The notes below the pieces were generated by a model. That model saw nothing but the letters and a program-made list of their open reading frames with translations, was not told the DNA's origin and made no database searches. DNA of 64,000 bases, from NCBI GenBank assembly GCA_003952965.2, contig CM025851.1, positions 16,161,411-16,225,410 of the forward strand, written 5' to 3'. Positions 13,619 to 26,908 of the stretch are shown here, piece by piece. Position 1 is the first letter of the stretch, and the number at the start of each line of letters is the position of its first letter. The translations under genes were made by a program, and so were the position numbers. The DNA comes from Morella rubra (Eukaryota; Streptophyta; Magnoliopsida; Fagales; Myricaceae).

Positions 13619-13966
13619 CAGCGTCGCCTTCTACTACTCCAAAATGCCGTTATGGTTTTTGTCCCCGAGAGAGGGTGGTGGTTAGGGTTTATGGCTGTAA
13701 TTTTGGGCACGCCTGAGGGTACCAATGTGAGGGCATTTTGTGTGGGTAAGAGAGAGACGGCCCGGCGATGGGTCGCTTCTGGTTGCTCCTGTGATTTTGG
13801 AGAGGTTGAAGTGTCTCTCTCTATACTGCATGCGGCAGATCCGACCCCAGTCCCCTTCAACAATCCACTCTACTCTCTCTACTCGCTCTCTCTCTCTCGA
13901 ACGTATCCTACCCTTGGGATTTCTTTTCTGAAAATTCCGCTTACATCCCAACATTTTCCCGTTTTA

Positions 13967-14132
13967 GATGTTGTTCGGTTTTTTTGACTTTCTAATAATT
14001 TTTTAAATTTTAAAAATATACAAATTTTAACATCACTTAAAAATAACTACAACAAACATATCAATAAAATTAACATCACTTAAAAATTCTCAAAATATGA
14101 AAAATTCTCACAAAATACACTAACTGAACATC
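13967..14132. mobile_element. Short MITE-like inverted-repeat element
   Basis: A 166-bp AT-rich foldback begins GATGTTGTTCGG and ends CTGAACATC (reverse complement GATGTTCAG). It is flanked by TTA at 13964-13966 and 14133-14135, as expected for a Tourist/PIF-type insertion. It lies about 350 bp upstream of the ANGUSTIFOLIA start codon. The TIRs are short and imperfect. Confidence 0.5.
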
Positions 14133-14135
14133 TTA

Positions 14136-15201
14136 TAGCGGCTAGGAGCATTTTCAAATTTTGTTGGATCCAAGGTTCCAAGCCCCTCTAAAATACACCC
14201 AATGCGAGTTTATAATAGTAATACTTAAGTGTTGGATGAATTGAAATTTGAGAGAATTAGATTTTAAAAAAAATTGATGATGGCAGTTAAAGACTAAAGT
14301 TGAGGCTAACACGAATAACAGAGGTACAAAAGAAAAAGGGGTGAAACTGTACAAACCACAAAGTCATACAAACGATAACCCTTAAAGAAACCAAACTAAT
14401 CCAATATTTTAGAATGACCCGTTCATTTACATGACTTTGGTATAAATATTCATGGTAATTGGGGATTAGTTAATATTCTTCAGTGAACTTCTTGATTTTC
14501 CGGACGAGATATTGGGGATTAGTTTAGCAATTTTCATGGTAGAGCTTACTCCAAGCATTTCCACAGTTGGTCACATTAACAACACGCTAATTGCGATATA
14601 AACAGATTACTCATATCAAACACCGGATTTCTGATTACAACTAATGAATCGAATAGAATAACAAAGACCCCGGAAGTTTTATACACGCAAATAAAACAAC
14701 CCATATTTTCCTACGGAAAAACTTCGCAGGAAACAGAAACCACCAAAATTTCTACAAAAGTCGGACACTCGGACACGTATAGATACATTTTCAGAGAAGC
14801 TGAGTCACACTTCCCAGCCACATGCTGGCCGCAGAACAAGTCCATTTTATTTCATGTTGCCTTATTTTTTCGTCAAAGCAATTGGATTTCCCTGGATCTG
14901 AAGCCTGTATTGGTCCACGTCTTACAGCAAAATCTATCTACATCCACCTCGATGCTTCATTTGAAACAGCAACTTTATGGCTATGGGTCTAGGATACGAG
15001 ACTTCAGAAGCCTCTGTGTGAGCTTTATGTAAACAGAGAAACTACTCAACAAAATGCCTAAAGCTTCCACCTCACCTACAAAAAGCTCAAGCCTAACAGG
15101 TTTTAATCCCACTAAAATTTAATGTCTCTTGCTTCGTCTGCCAAGATTCCTCCGGACTACCTTTAAAATCACAAAAGACTTCCTCCCTGAAATGATCCAG
15201 A
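14136..15201. other. Interval between genes, including 3' flank of the 15202-19044 gene
   Basis: Contains the ANGUSTIFOLIA distal promoter side and, on the minus strand, the likely 3' UTR of the next gene (about 14700-15201). No open frame or RNA gene was recognised. Confidence 0.4.
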
Positions 15202-18200
15202 TCAGAGAAACCTCCTCCTTAAGTTCCTAGTAGTGGTTTGATATGATCGCATGAGAAGTCCAACGCCAATTCCAACCCCGAGACACACCCCAAGACCAAT
15301 CCCAACACCAACTCTGACACCAGCATTAAACCACGAGAGTTGGCCATCCTCACCAGAGTACATGTCTTCGGGGTGAAAACCATGTCCAATCTTTCCCTCA
15401 GACTCATAACCATCAACATCTGATTCCGTGATCTGCAAAATCCCCAGAAAAGATACCAAATCAGTTAATACAAAAGAACAATATAATTTCCATGACCCAA
15501 AACCTCAGCTAAATTCTAATGGTATTCTTTCCCTTAGTTGGCAACAGAACATGGTTAACCCCCTCCCACTCTTTCTCGCTCTTCCTTCTTTCTCAAAAGA
15601 AAAAGAAATGAAAAAGGAAGAAGAATAAAAGAAAAACGTGCCAATTTTTCTTTTTTTTAAAAATAAAAACACTGCTGCTTTGTCTCCAATAATGGGCTTC
15701 TTCTCGAAAATAATCCTCTGAAAACAATAACTCTCAATTGTGTTGCCGCCCTTGTATTCTTTCTTAAAATTTAAGAAAGCAGAAATTACTCCATCCATTG
15801 CACACTAGATGCTGTGCTTTTCATTTTGGACTGTTCCAAAATAGGTGAAAGCTTCCAAACATGAAAACAGTAAAGAAAACCAAACAATCACATACACAAA
15901 TACCGAAATTTACATGGTTTTGTCAATATGAGGGAAGCACATAGACAAAAAAGAAATGAAAAAAAAAATCAAGCAACCAAACAGAGTGTAAAATAATAAT
16001 TTAAGAAAACAACCCCCATCCAAAGTCCTAATACACCCAAGCCTCGCTTTCTTACACAAGAAAAAAGAGAACTCCTCTTGCTATTGATTCTCTAGCCTTG
16101 AGTTACAAAGAACAAGAGATAAAAAGAAAAGCTTTCATGCTATACAATCTCCTTTGGCACCACTATAAAGCCCTCTGTTTCTTTTCTTGTTTGACAGCTA
16201 ATACACTCCTCCCTTTTTGTCTCTCGTGGCTGCTTCACACCCAGAGGAAAAAGCCACACCTCAAAGAAGAACCTCAAGGCAGTATTGCAGAGCCACAAAG
16301 GTGGCCTGGGACACAAAGCCAATCGCAAAGTTGGCTACATATTGGCCTCCTAATTGGTCAATGAAAGCAAGATGAGAGAAAGATTCAACAACCGGCCAAG
16401 TGACTTTCCATTTGACATACTATGGCTAAATTCAAGCCACCTCATTAACACAATCATTTGTTAAACTCACCTTCCTCAAAATTTGAATCCACTTTTCTAG
16501 GCCATCTAAGGGTGACTTAGGAAGAAGTTACTTTCATTCAAAGAAGTGTGATTTGTAAGCTCTCATCTGCTGTGAGACCCAAGGAGTACCAGAAAACTGG
16601 AATGAAACCAATCCTCATATCAATGTAAATTATCAATTTGATCAAAGTTTCCTTTTATAAACAAAAAGCAAAGGCTCCAGGTCATGTATAAGCTTCTTTT
16701 TCTGCATCATCCATGCAGCAGAACACGAGTGGCTAGATCTAGTACCAAAAACAAATAGGTTAACATTTTCCAAAAAGCAAATACTATCCAACAGTTACTT
16801 ACCTTTTACAATAACCTTTTTCTTATTAGACATCCACTTGTTATTAAACTACTGTCCATATGGGACTTAGCCACTCACACCTACAAATATGTATCACAAA
16901 AACATCTCCCTCATGTGTGAGTTTACCATCAGATCAGCTACACTTCCGAGTGCAACATCTTGTCATGAACTATTGTAGTCTCTTTTCTAAAAGCAATTTT
17001 GGATGGGCTTTCAGACCATTTCCACATTCTACAGAATGCACACTGTCCTGCTCCAACAATGCAACCAACTACAATCATCCATATTAGGACAAACTGGCAT
17101 TCACTGTGACACCATTACTTTTTAAAATAAAAACCCAATAAATCTTCAAGTTAAACCTTAAATATAATCTATGAGAATAATAGTTACCCAAAGCTTAAAT
17201 CTATGAGCTTGACCTTTAAAGTCTAATACAGGAGTTACAAACTCACAGTGACAAATACTCCAACATTTCACATTGTGAACATACAACAAGTCCAAATTAC
17301 AAAATAGTGTGGAGAGCTCTTGCAGTCTATCCTTCAAATAATAAGTAACCCGAAAGCTAAAGCCTATGAGTTCGACTCAAAGATATTCTATTAAGCTCTC
17401 GTTCCTGGTTAGGTAGGGCAAGGGATCACTAATTAGTCGAATGAGTCCATTCCTCTGGCCTATCACTAATTAGTCGTGCTCTACCACTCCTTTCTTTAAA
17501 AAGAAAGAACTCCAGTGAATGAATAGGAGGAAGTGCCTCTGGCATTTCAGTTTCGACATTGCGTTGATCTTCTGGTGAAGTGACCATAATGTGAGCCTTC
17601 AGCAATCCCTTCAAGGACTTAAACATTTACAGTAACAAGTACTCCAACACACTCCAACAATCCCCAGTATAAAATACAACACACTCATCTTTCAAAGTTA
17701 TTGATAGTGTACGGAAAATTCTTGAAGTCCACTATATATAGTACTACTCAATGCCGCAAATACTATTTCTTTCCTTTATCCTTTAAGCAGGTAACAAGTG
17801 TCACTATGTACAAACACAGATAGGGAAACCCTAAAAGCAAACCCTAAGAGCAAACAAGATTGCAACAGTAGAAGTGCAGCTCGAATGTTCATGAACATAG
17901 GGAATCCTAACACTCTAAAATGCCACATATGACAGGCAGAATATATGATCCATCGGTCTTCAGCACATTCGCATACGACAAATACTCCACCTCCCCTAAC
18001 CCCCAAAACACAAACAAAACGCCAAAAAATGAAATACTGTATTTGCATACGGAAAGCATAGTTCAAGGCAGCTAACAAGACCAGCTTTCATACACATTAC
18101 CACGATCAAGTATTAAACGTAATTCTTGGCAAAAAGTTTCCAATCTATTCTAAAAGGTCACATTCTTTTCAACATAATACTAAAGCAACGAATTGGGTTC

Positions 18201-19044
18201 CTGTAGAATCTATTTCTATTCCCTTCACCAATATTCCACAGCATCAAACTGACCCAAAAGTTTTAACTCAACTTTCACGTCCATCCTAAATCAACCAAAA
18301 CCATAAACATACAAAAGTTTACAAACACGGTATCAGGTACACTACCTGCACTTTCCGGTGGCGGACCAAGCCGTTACCATTCCGCTGCTCCTTTCCCATT
18401 TCTTCGTCCTCCGGAATTGCATCAAGGACAGCATGCCTCACCCCCTTCCGCCTCGGACTAATCTGAATCGTCTTGGTCAAAATCACAGGAACGCCCGAGC
18501 AACAACCGGCGATATAAACCTCAAACGATGGCGAGGAAACCCCAAGCTTCGGTTGGAAAAAGGCCGACGAACCCGAGCCGATTGATGCTGCCATAAAACA
18601 GTCCATGCTCCACCCGGTTCTCGCATGGTGGTCCAAAGGCGCGCCCCCGTTGCCCCAGTTCGACTCCATTCGCTCAAGGGACCCGCACAGAATCATGTCC
18701 TGGTTCTCGTAAACCTCGAACTCGACCCCGCCCGTGACTCGGACGGTATCGGTGCTGACATAGGTCACCTCTGACGACTCCTTGTCAAGCCGGTCACGCC
18801 GAAGAGAGAGTGCGGCAGATTCCGAGGCTGGAATTCGGGAATTGTTGATTTCGAGAGAGACGCCGATCTCGCGGGGAAGGTGACGGAGCGTGAGCTGACT
18901 CGGGACGCTGTCAATCACGCACGGAGCGATCCGCACGTAGAACAGCCGGATTTCGAACCCCGGGGAACGGTTCAGAGACTGCCCGTTTGAGAAACTGTAC
19001 GAATTGGAGATCTCCATTGAAGGTTCCTTGTCCAACTGGTCCAT
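15202..19044 (-). CDS. Tail-anchored protein of the AT1G01500 family (misleadingly called erythronate-4-phosphate dehydrogenase family)
   Basis: Two exons, 19044-18346 and 15432-15202, are separated by a 2.9-kb intron and encode 309 residues. The ATG at 19042-19044 opens the frame. Residues 1-233 form a compact domain with hydrophobic and basic strands (FEIRLFYVRIAPCVIDS, EFEVYENQDMILCGSLER, ARTGWSMDCF, GSSAFFQPKLGVSSPSFEVY). I see no Rossmann GxGxxG turn and no dehydrogenase catalytic triad. Residues about 272-296 form one Gly/Val-rich hydrophobic helix with many GxG/GxxxG repeats. A short basic tail (RNLRRRFL) follows, as in a tail-anchored membrane protein. The family is plant-specific and, to my knowledge, of unproven function. 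It lies beside ANGUSTIFOLIA, as AT1G01500 does in Arabidopsis. The family assignment is firm; the enzymatic name is not supported by what I see. Confidence 0.9.
15433..18345 (-). other. Long intron of the AT1G01500-like gene
   Basis: A 2.9-kb AT-rich intron with donor GTAGTG and acceptor TTTTGCAG. It contains only short open frames without similarity. Diverged short repeats around 17220-17300 and 17620-17690 (both with 'acaagtactccaac'-like strings) may be old transposon debris. I recognise no gene inside it. Confidence 0.6.
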
Positions 19045-20013
19045 AACGCCCTATATTTTGAGTTTGGTATAAAATTAGGGCTTCGAAACCAGAAGTTAGA
19101 TTATTGGAACCACTGGAAGGCTCTCTCCAACCTTTTTTCGTTCCCCTTTTCCACCCCAACTTCGATTACTCGGCAAGCGAGGCGTAAAGGAATGGAACCA
19201 GATTGCCGCAGGAAGTCAGATTCTCCGAAGCCGAGTGTTTTTGCAGGAAATCAGATTCTCTGAAGCCAAGGGTTTTTGCAGGAAATTAGAATTTGGAAGC
19301 ACCGGAAGAAACGGGTCTCTGACATAATCCACATCCTGAAAACCTTTGGAAGTATGAAAAAGAATGGGAATTAAAGGCTTTGGAGGAAACGATTAATTAG
19401 AAATTTGTCGAGGCAAAAGAGGGGTTTTGGCCTGAAGGGTGAGAAGGGAGAGCAATGTTGATTGTTGAGGGAGGAGGACTCTTGGATTTTAGCCTTCTGA
19501 CTCTCTGGAGTTTCTCCGTTACTGAGGTAAATTAGCTACAGACGTAGTCAGAAAAAGTGGAACAGCGAGACACGCGTCGGTTTTGACAGTTTTGAGCTGG
19601 AGATAACGGCGTTTAGAATTTCGGGCCGAGCTTTGGATAGGCCTTTCTAGACTCTTGGGTTGGCCCAAAATTTTATAGCATCCAAATTATCAACCATAGC
19701 CTTTCATAAAGAGTACAGTTACCCGATGCAAAATCTGCAGGGGAGGTGTTTGGTCTTTTTCTTTTATGCCAAACATCGGCCCGCTCAGACTTGGTATTCC
19801 TCTTTGTTCTGTGAGAAAGACGTACAGAGCAGAGAATGGGGAGATCTGTTTTCATTGCCGAAACGGGTGAATCGGGAGGCAGAATACAAGCAAGAGGTAG
19901 AAGCAGTTGGAGGAGCAAGGTTGCGTAAAGTAGGCTCAACCTTCTTTGCTTTATAACCATTTTGCAGTGGTTGCAGCTAGTCCCCCTTCTCTTCTTAGGT
20001 TAAACTCGTAACT
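19045..20013. other. 5' flank of the AT1G01500-like gene
   Basis: Leader and promoter side of the minus-strand gene. A short direct repeat (GAAATCAGATTCTC versus GAAGTCAGATTCTC) occurs near 19212-19262. No separate gene was recognised. The open frames at 19660-19960 on both strands have no domain. Confidence 0.4.
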
Positions 20014-20022
20014 TTTATATAA

Positions 20023-20483
20023 GGGTTAATTACATTTTACATCTGCGGGTTTTAACACTTTACATCCTGTTGTTTTAATTTTGAGATATTTCACCCACTT
20101 AATTTGAGGGTCTTAACACTTTGTACCCTGCCATTTATTATCCGTTATTTTAAACAAAAAAGTCAGTCATGTGTTTTGTACGTGACTCACTTTCCCATTT
20201 TGCCCCTAATAATCAAAAAAATGTTAATTACAATTTACACATATGTGGTTTGGAAGTCTTTTTTATTTTTTTATTTTTTATTCTTAAGATATTTTACACT
20301 GAAAAAGTTAGTCACGTGTTCTGTACGTGGTTGATTTTTCTGATTGAAATAACGACTAAATTGATGAGAGGTGCGAAGTGTCAAGAATCTCAAACTACGT
20401 GGGTGAAATGTCTCAAAATTAAAAGAACGGAGTGCAAAGTGTCAAGACTTTCAAACCACGTGGGTGTAAAGTGTAATTAACTA
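20023..20483. mobile_element. Mutator-like MITE with 9-bp target-site duplication
   Basis: The left end (GGGTTAATTACATTTTACA) and the reverse-complemented right end (TAGTTAATTACACTTTACA) form long inverted arms. Similarity extends for about 80 bases through the 'TTTTAATTTTGAGAYATTTCACCC' region. The element is flanked by a perfect 9-bp duplication, TTTATATAA, at 20014-20022 and 20484-20492. A second internal copy of the terminus starts near 20223 (GTTAATTACAATTTACAC). It is 461 bp and non-coding. Confidence 0.8.
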
Positions 20484-20492
20484 TTTATATAA

Positions 20493-22186
20493 ATTAGGGT
20501 AGCTTAAGGTATAATTGGCAGACATTAACCTTGCTGGTACAATCGTTTTCTTCTATTATTTACATGAGATTCCAGTTCATAGCTTCGTATGTCTCGAGGG
20601 ATTATAAAACAGATAACACAGTAAAAGAGCATGCATGCGCGGTGTATTTTGACCAAAAAGCGGGGTTCCTTTATTGATCCGGTATGCACTATAAGAAGGA
20701 GAGAAACCCATAGCCATATATAGAAGATTTTCTATCTTTTTGTTGCAGTGTTTTCCTGCATCATAAATCAGAAAAGATAGGAACTTTTAGGTGAAGAGGA
20801 GACTTAAAGCAAAAGCTGATCTGTGAACTCAAATTGTGTAAAATTGAAGCTGCATGCTGATATATAATAGCGTGCAATTCAAATAAATTAAAAAGGAGGA
20901 CAATACCAACTGATAATCATCAACAGATAAGACCATATAAAAACCTAACGACAGAGTGCCATGCCATCATCTCTCTTAAAAGTTTTCAACTCCCAACTTA
21001 TTTTTTTGAACTTTATTTATTTTCCTTTGTCTTTTGCTTAATTAGCTCGTTTGATTAATTAGAGCTATATAAGGGTGCAAAAGGGGTGAGAAGTAATTGA
21101 TATTCTGAAAAAATTTCAGCCATACAAAACCTACTAGTACCTATCCTGGTGGACCTCGTCCTATCGTCCATGCAATCTAGTTAGGCCGGCTACTTTGTCC
21201 TCCCACTTTGCTCGACAAGAACAGATTCGGCATTGCCATCAGTGTCACCCGATCCCACACAAATCATAAAAAAGCAGAAAAGCCATTTTCCCGAAAGCAA
21301 TTGGTTTTTCTCAGCTTTTTTCTTTGTGGCTCAGAAAAACCCATGCATCATCTTTCCCAAGCATATTTTGAGAGCCTCAAACAGAGGACGTGTCAAATTA
21401 AGGGTGCAAAGGATGGGTAGCTTTGTACGTTGTTGGAAGTCTCTGGATTAATGATCTTAATGGAAAAGGTCCAAGAGATTAACAAAGACCCTTCGGATCA
21501 GTTGCCTCCCAATTGAATAGAAGAGCTCGTGTCGTGTGGACCTTATTGTTGACAATATTAACACGACTGCATGTGACGTGAATGATTTGTGCATGCAGGT
21601 TTTTCTTTACTGACCCACGTACGTGTCCATATGGAAACGTTTTCAAACAGTTGTTGATCGTGTCTCTGAAAAGAACGATCGGCTTTAACAAAAATTAGCA
21701 AGCCGTGGTGCCTAAACATAAAAGTTTACTTGTTCAATATGTATAATTTGGATTCTTATTATGTTTTCTATTATTTTAATATCAATTATTTGACATTATT
21801 TAAAAATGACTTCCTGACTTTCGCTGCTGCTTGCACTTGGAATCAAAACATGTGTTTGATTGCCAAAATATTGGCACCCCATATTAATGTGTTTGATTGT
21901 CAAAATATAATATATTGAAACATTGCCAACTTGAGAGATGAAAGAAAAGATAAACCAATGCATAATTAAAATATAATAAGGAGAATAGAAAGAGTAAAGA
22001 TAGACAGAAATTTAAATGGTTCTCTTTGGAAGATCTATATTTATGGTAAAAGTCTCTATAGTTGTATTTTGTATTATGAGTGTAAATTACAAGTTGAATG
22101 TTTCTATTTATAGAGACAATACAAAATATAATAGAAAAATATTTTTACATTTAAACTTGAATCTCTATATTTAAACTTGAATCTTA
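20493..22186. other. Intergenic DNA, no gene recognised
   Basis: AT-rich sequence with only short, unsupported open frames (for example 21208-21451). No conserved motif or RNA gene was noticed. Confidence 0.4.
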
Positions 22187-23601
22187 GGGTCCATTTGTTT
22201 GCTTGTAAAACAAATTTTCTTGTTTTCAAATACTTGGCAAGCACCTGAAAATGAAGTCAAAGTAAAAAAAAAAAATCAATTAGTAAAATAAATATTTTTC
22301 ATTATTTTTAAGCTCAAATTTTTCGCAAATCAAATTTAAAAAAAAAAAAAAATTTATAGTACGTCTCATATCTATAGGTAAATAAGGGGGAAGTTCTAAA
22401 ATATTTATACCCCGTCCTATCCTCAAAAAAACAATCAATTCTTGCATTCCGTTTGATTTGGGCATTAAAAAACATTCAAAATGATCAGAATGCCCTTCAA
22501 AGACAATTATTAAAAAAATTGAAAAAAGTAATTATTTTTTTAAATAAAATTTGAATTTAAAGGTTGCTTATGATATTTTTATATTTTTGCCAAGTGGGCA
22601 CTTCTCCCTTAATTGACTAAAAGGTAATTGCACTACGGGATACAATTTTATCGCAAAATTGTACCTCAGAGACCTCACATTGAAGTTAGTACCTTAAAGA
22701 CTAAAATATTAAAATTTGAGAAAACTTTTCATGCCACATGACAGCCTACTACTGGTGTTGAGATGACATCTAAAATCCACCTAAACACCATTCCATCTAT
22801 TGGCTAATGGCAATTAGACGGGGGATCGATTTGTCTAAAAATCTTACTTAAGGAATTTATCAGTTGAAATCGACACTTATGGGACTAAAATGTCAAAAGT
22901 GTAAACTACAAGAGGGACTATACGTGTAAATACTAAAGTAAATACGTTAATTAAGCATGTCAAACAAAAAAAAATCTTGAAAATATTTTAAAGGAATAAA
23001 AAATTGGAAAAAGAAAAAAGAAAAAACGTTTCAATGAAAAGTTTTTTTTGTAAAAATAATTTACAAGAAATAAATAGACCCTTAATAAGATATCATATTT
23101 AAACCTGAAATAAAATGTACGTCTCATCTATATAAAAAACCTAAGTACATATGTTTCAAAAACAATCAATAACCATTCAAAATGATCAGAATGGGAAAAA
23201 AGTCATGGCCATGGGCAAATTGACTACACTACGTGCAAAATTGTACCTCTTTGAAGTTAGTACCTTAATCTTTTCATGGTACTACTCATCTAAAATCCAC
23301 CTAAACACCATTCCATCTATTGGCTAAAATTAGACGGGGGATCGATTTGTCTAAAAATCTTACTTAAGGAGTTGAAATCGACACTTATGGGACTAAAATG
23401 TCAAAAGTGTAAACTACAGAGACTGTACGTTAATTAAGCATTTTTACGTAAATACGTAAATAATTAAGCATGTCAAACAAAAAAAAATCTTGAAAATATT
23501 TTAAAAGAATAACCAAACATTGGAAAAGAAAATTTTTTATTGAAAACAATGAAAAGTTTTTTTTACTAAAATAATAGTTTTACAAGTAAATAAATGGACC
23601 C
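22187..23601. mobile_element. Composite PIF/Harbinger-like non-autonomous element with internal duplication
   Basis: The left end is GGGTCCATTTGTTTGCTTGT. The right end, reverse-complemented, is GGGTCCATTTATTTACTTGT. It is flanked by TTA at 22184-22186 and 23602-23604. A second copy of the right end lies at about 23045-23081, also followed by TTA. The interior from about 22360 to 23110 is repeated, with many small deletions, at about 23118-23640; both carry 'TTAGACGGGGGATCGATTTG' and 'AAATCGACACTTATGGGACT'. No transposase frame is seen. Confidence 0.65.
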
Positions 23602-23604
23602 TTA

Positions 23605-26600
23605 ATAAAGATATCATATTTAAACTCAAAATTTTTTGATATAATGATAACAATAATAATATCATCCCTAACCAACTGGGAAAAGTCATGGGAAGATACT
23701 TAAAAAATCTCTTATTTAAATGACCAAGTCACTCCTATAACCTTAATCTTTTAGTTCAACGAGTGTTTTAAGAATGTTTGCCGGCAACATTGATGATTGG
23801 AAATCAAGTAAAAGTATCATTCATTGATATTAGAAATGAGCCTAGCTGTTGAGAAAGGCAAATGCAGGGCCATGAATAAAACAAAGATATGAAACCCTAA
23901 TTTTCTGCTTGTATTAAAGTGTTGGCAGATTTTTTCATGCTAATGTATAATTTCTGTCTCTGTTAACTTTATTTACTTCTTTCAGAACGAGATGAAAATG
24001 TAACAGGAAGATAAGGACGTGATCTTTCGGTTTGATGTGCCTCTCTGCGGATAAGCTATTCTCATCGAAGGGAAAGAAAGATAGGACTTCAATAGTGAGA
24101 AATTGCTGATAGATTTGGACCATAACACTTGTTATAGGTATCAGTCCTTTTCATAGATAATCTTTTATATATTTACTACTTTGGTTTAATAATTATAACC
24201 AAAAATGCCAATTTGTCTCTGAGAGTTTCTTTTGTAAACTCTCAAACCTATTCCTCTTTTTCAGGTCTCATCTTTCTCTGCCACTCTTTGCTTGATCTAG
24301 CTCTCCATTTCTCTCTTACTCTTAAAGTAGCAATCCAGTGTGAATGATTAGATCGAGCTCTAACCAGACCAATCCCTACTGTTCATCGTATCCTACCAAA
24401 CCCATCCATTTCAACATCCCAAGTGCATAACGTTCTCAAGATTTTCTTCTGATCATAAGGAATCAATATGGAAATTCAATCTTAGACAAAATCAGGAATT
24501 AACTATGAGGGAGGTCAATTTCATTAAAAAAGAATTTGCTGTTTTTTAAGAATTTTTTTGAGAGAACTTCACCTTAATTATCCAAATCAAGCGGATGATG
24601 CATGTATATATGATATATCAAAGGGCGAGTACACGCGGTCTCTGAATATATTTTTTTCTTCGTTCACGTCTCTGAATATACACGCATAAAACTCATATTA
24701 TAATTTCAATGGGAGTTCAATTTGGTTACGTCTCAAACTGGAAAAAATTGAGTTTGTTAAATGCGCAACAACGCGAATAGACTGGCTCGGGAAAACGAAT
24801 CCGAACTAGCTCTGAATCGTGGCTCCATTTACGAACTCTAGACAGTGGGCTGCCTACGTCAATGAACCACCTACTCGAAAATGTCAATTTCGCTGCTTCA
24901 AAAAAAACGACTGGAGAGCTGCCACGTGCGAAGAACATCCGTTGAGCGTTAGACTCACAAACTGGCGGCATTTGGGGATTTACGGCTGGGACGTTTTAGC
25001 CGCCCACATTGTTGTAAAAACCCGCAGGTGTAATGTTGACGTTTGATTCCTGCGGGGTCATCCTCCGCCACTAAGTACTCTTTTGTCAGGCCCACTATGA
25101 CGACATATCGACTCGAAGACACCTCGGATTCCCAGGCAGAGGTAGCTCCACGCGCCACCAAACCTGCATTGCCTCTGAAACGGTGTACCTACCGCAGTGG
25201 CCCCACACCACAGAGCCACTTGTCATGGCATCTATTTTTCACCCCGCAAGGCATTGAAAAACACCCTCCTACTGTTTTACCCGCTCTCAAGTTTTCATTT
25301 GCCTCTTTTTCGTTTTGCTTTATTTTTTAAATATTAAATGGGTGTTTTTCAATAAGTTCTTTTTTGCATTTTAGTTAGTTTTTGTAAAATAAAAAATAAA
25401 AAGATTGATAATACTTACTTGTTATCATAATTATATTTATTACTCTAATTTCCGTTGAATTTACCAAAATACTCAAACAATTAAGAAAGATGATATCTTT
25501 TCTCTAACTCGATTAACATGTGAAGTAGCATAAAGTACACAATTTCAAATTTATTTGGGTAATGTGGTAACACGCCTTTTAATTATAGGCCAAATTGATC
25601 TCACTCTCTTAGGTTTCAAATAGGTGATTTGCTTCGCTTATATTCCAAAAATGATCAATTCTCAACTTTCGTTTAAGTTCGTCGTTAAGTCGTATAGAAA
25701 AATATGTAAAATAATTTAAATATTTTTTAAATACAAAATTTAAAAAATAAAAATAAAAATTCAAGAAATCCGTTAAAAATAAAATAGATTACTGAAATAG
25801 AATTTTAATAATTTTATTTAAAAAATATTACTGTTTTATATATCATTTCTTATTTTTTTATGCATTTTTTAATATTTTTATTATTGAGGGCATTTCGATC
25901 ATTTTGCATATGATTTAAAACCATTTTGAAATTTATTAGGACGAAATTGATTTTGACATATAATTAGTAGTTTACTATGATATTACCTCAATTTATTTTT
26001 ATAAAAAAAATTATTTATAAAATTGGAGGTTAACTTAAGCTGTATCTAATTTTTCTATATTTAGACTTATGTTATGCATATAAACATGGTGAGATTGACA
26101 GCTACGTGGGCAAATTCGGTCTAATTCTTTGCAAATAACAAAGAATTGTCACCAAAAGTCAAGTTCATTCAATTGATAAGGAATTAGATTTCGTTCTTCA
26201 CTTACCCCAAAAAACAAGTATTTTTTTTCTTTATATTTTAAAAGCATACGTTTTTTTCTGAGTAAAAGCATATACGAAAAGTCATAGAAATATTTGAATA
26301 ATGAAGATGCTGATCTCAGAAATACAACATTTAGGTCCAAGTTCACGCAATTTATTTAACAGCCGTGGTGTTTCATGGGGAAATTCTTCCTCTCAAAATG
26401 GATTGAAAAAAAATCCTAATAAAATAATAAATAATCACAAAAACAATAATATTAAATTGTTGTCGAGTCAAGACTCTTAACCTTTACGAAAAAGATAATT
26501 AAAAAAAGAAAGTAAAAAAGACAAAAAGAAAGAACCCACCAGTCTGAAATCGATACGTATTCCTTAAAACTCAGAAACACAAACTAGAGGACAAATATTT

Positions 26601-26830
26601 ATTCCACATAAAGCGGTCGAGATTATTCCAAAAAAATCCATATTTCAATTTCTTAGCTTTTTTTTTTTTCTTAGGTTGATTTATGCTCCACTGAAAAGTG
26701 GGTATTAAAATAAAAATTTCCTTTTTAAAAAAATTGGGAATTTTTGAAGAATCTGTTCGCTCTGCTATTTTAATATATCGCTACGTGTGATTCGCACTCT
26801 CGATCCATTCGCGTGGACATCACCCTGAAA
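23605..26830. other. Upstream intergenic region of the HIPP gene
   Basis: Mostly AT-rich with no supported gene. A distinctly more GC-rich island lies at about 24770-25270 and has no recognisable coding content on either strand. It could be promoter-like DNA or the relic of a gene or element. Long A/T stretches at 25330-26050 look like decayed MITE DNA. Confidence 0.35.
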
Positions 26831-26908
26831 GGGATGGTTCACTGCTTCATGCTCAAAGAAGACTGATAGACTCTAGACACCCACTGGTACCCTCCTTCAA
26901 CGTACGTG

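Noticed and set aside
13056-13987. Several open frames on both strands over ANGUSTIFOLIA exon 1 and leader
   Set aside because: They are shadows of the GC-rich coding exon and of the CT-rich leader.
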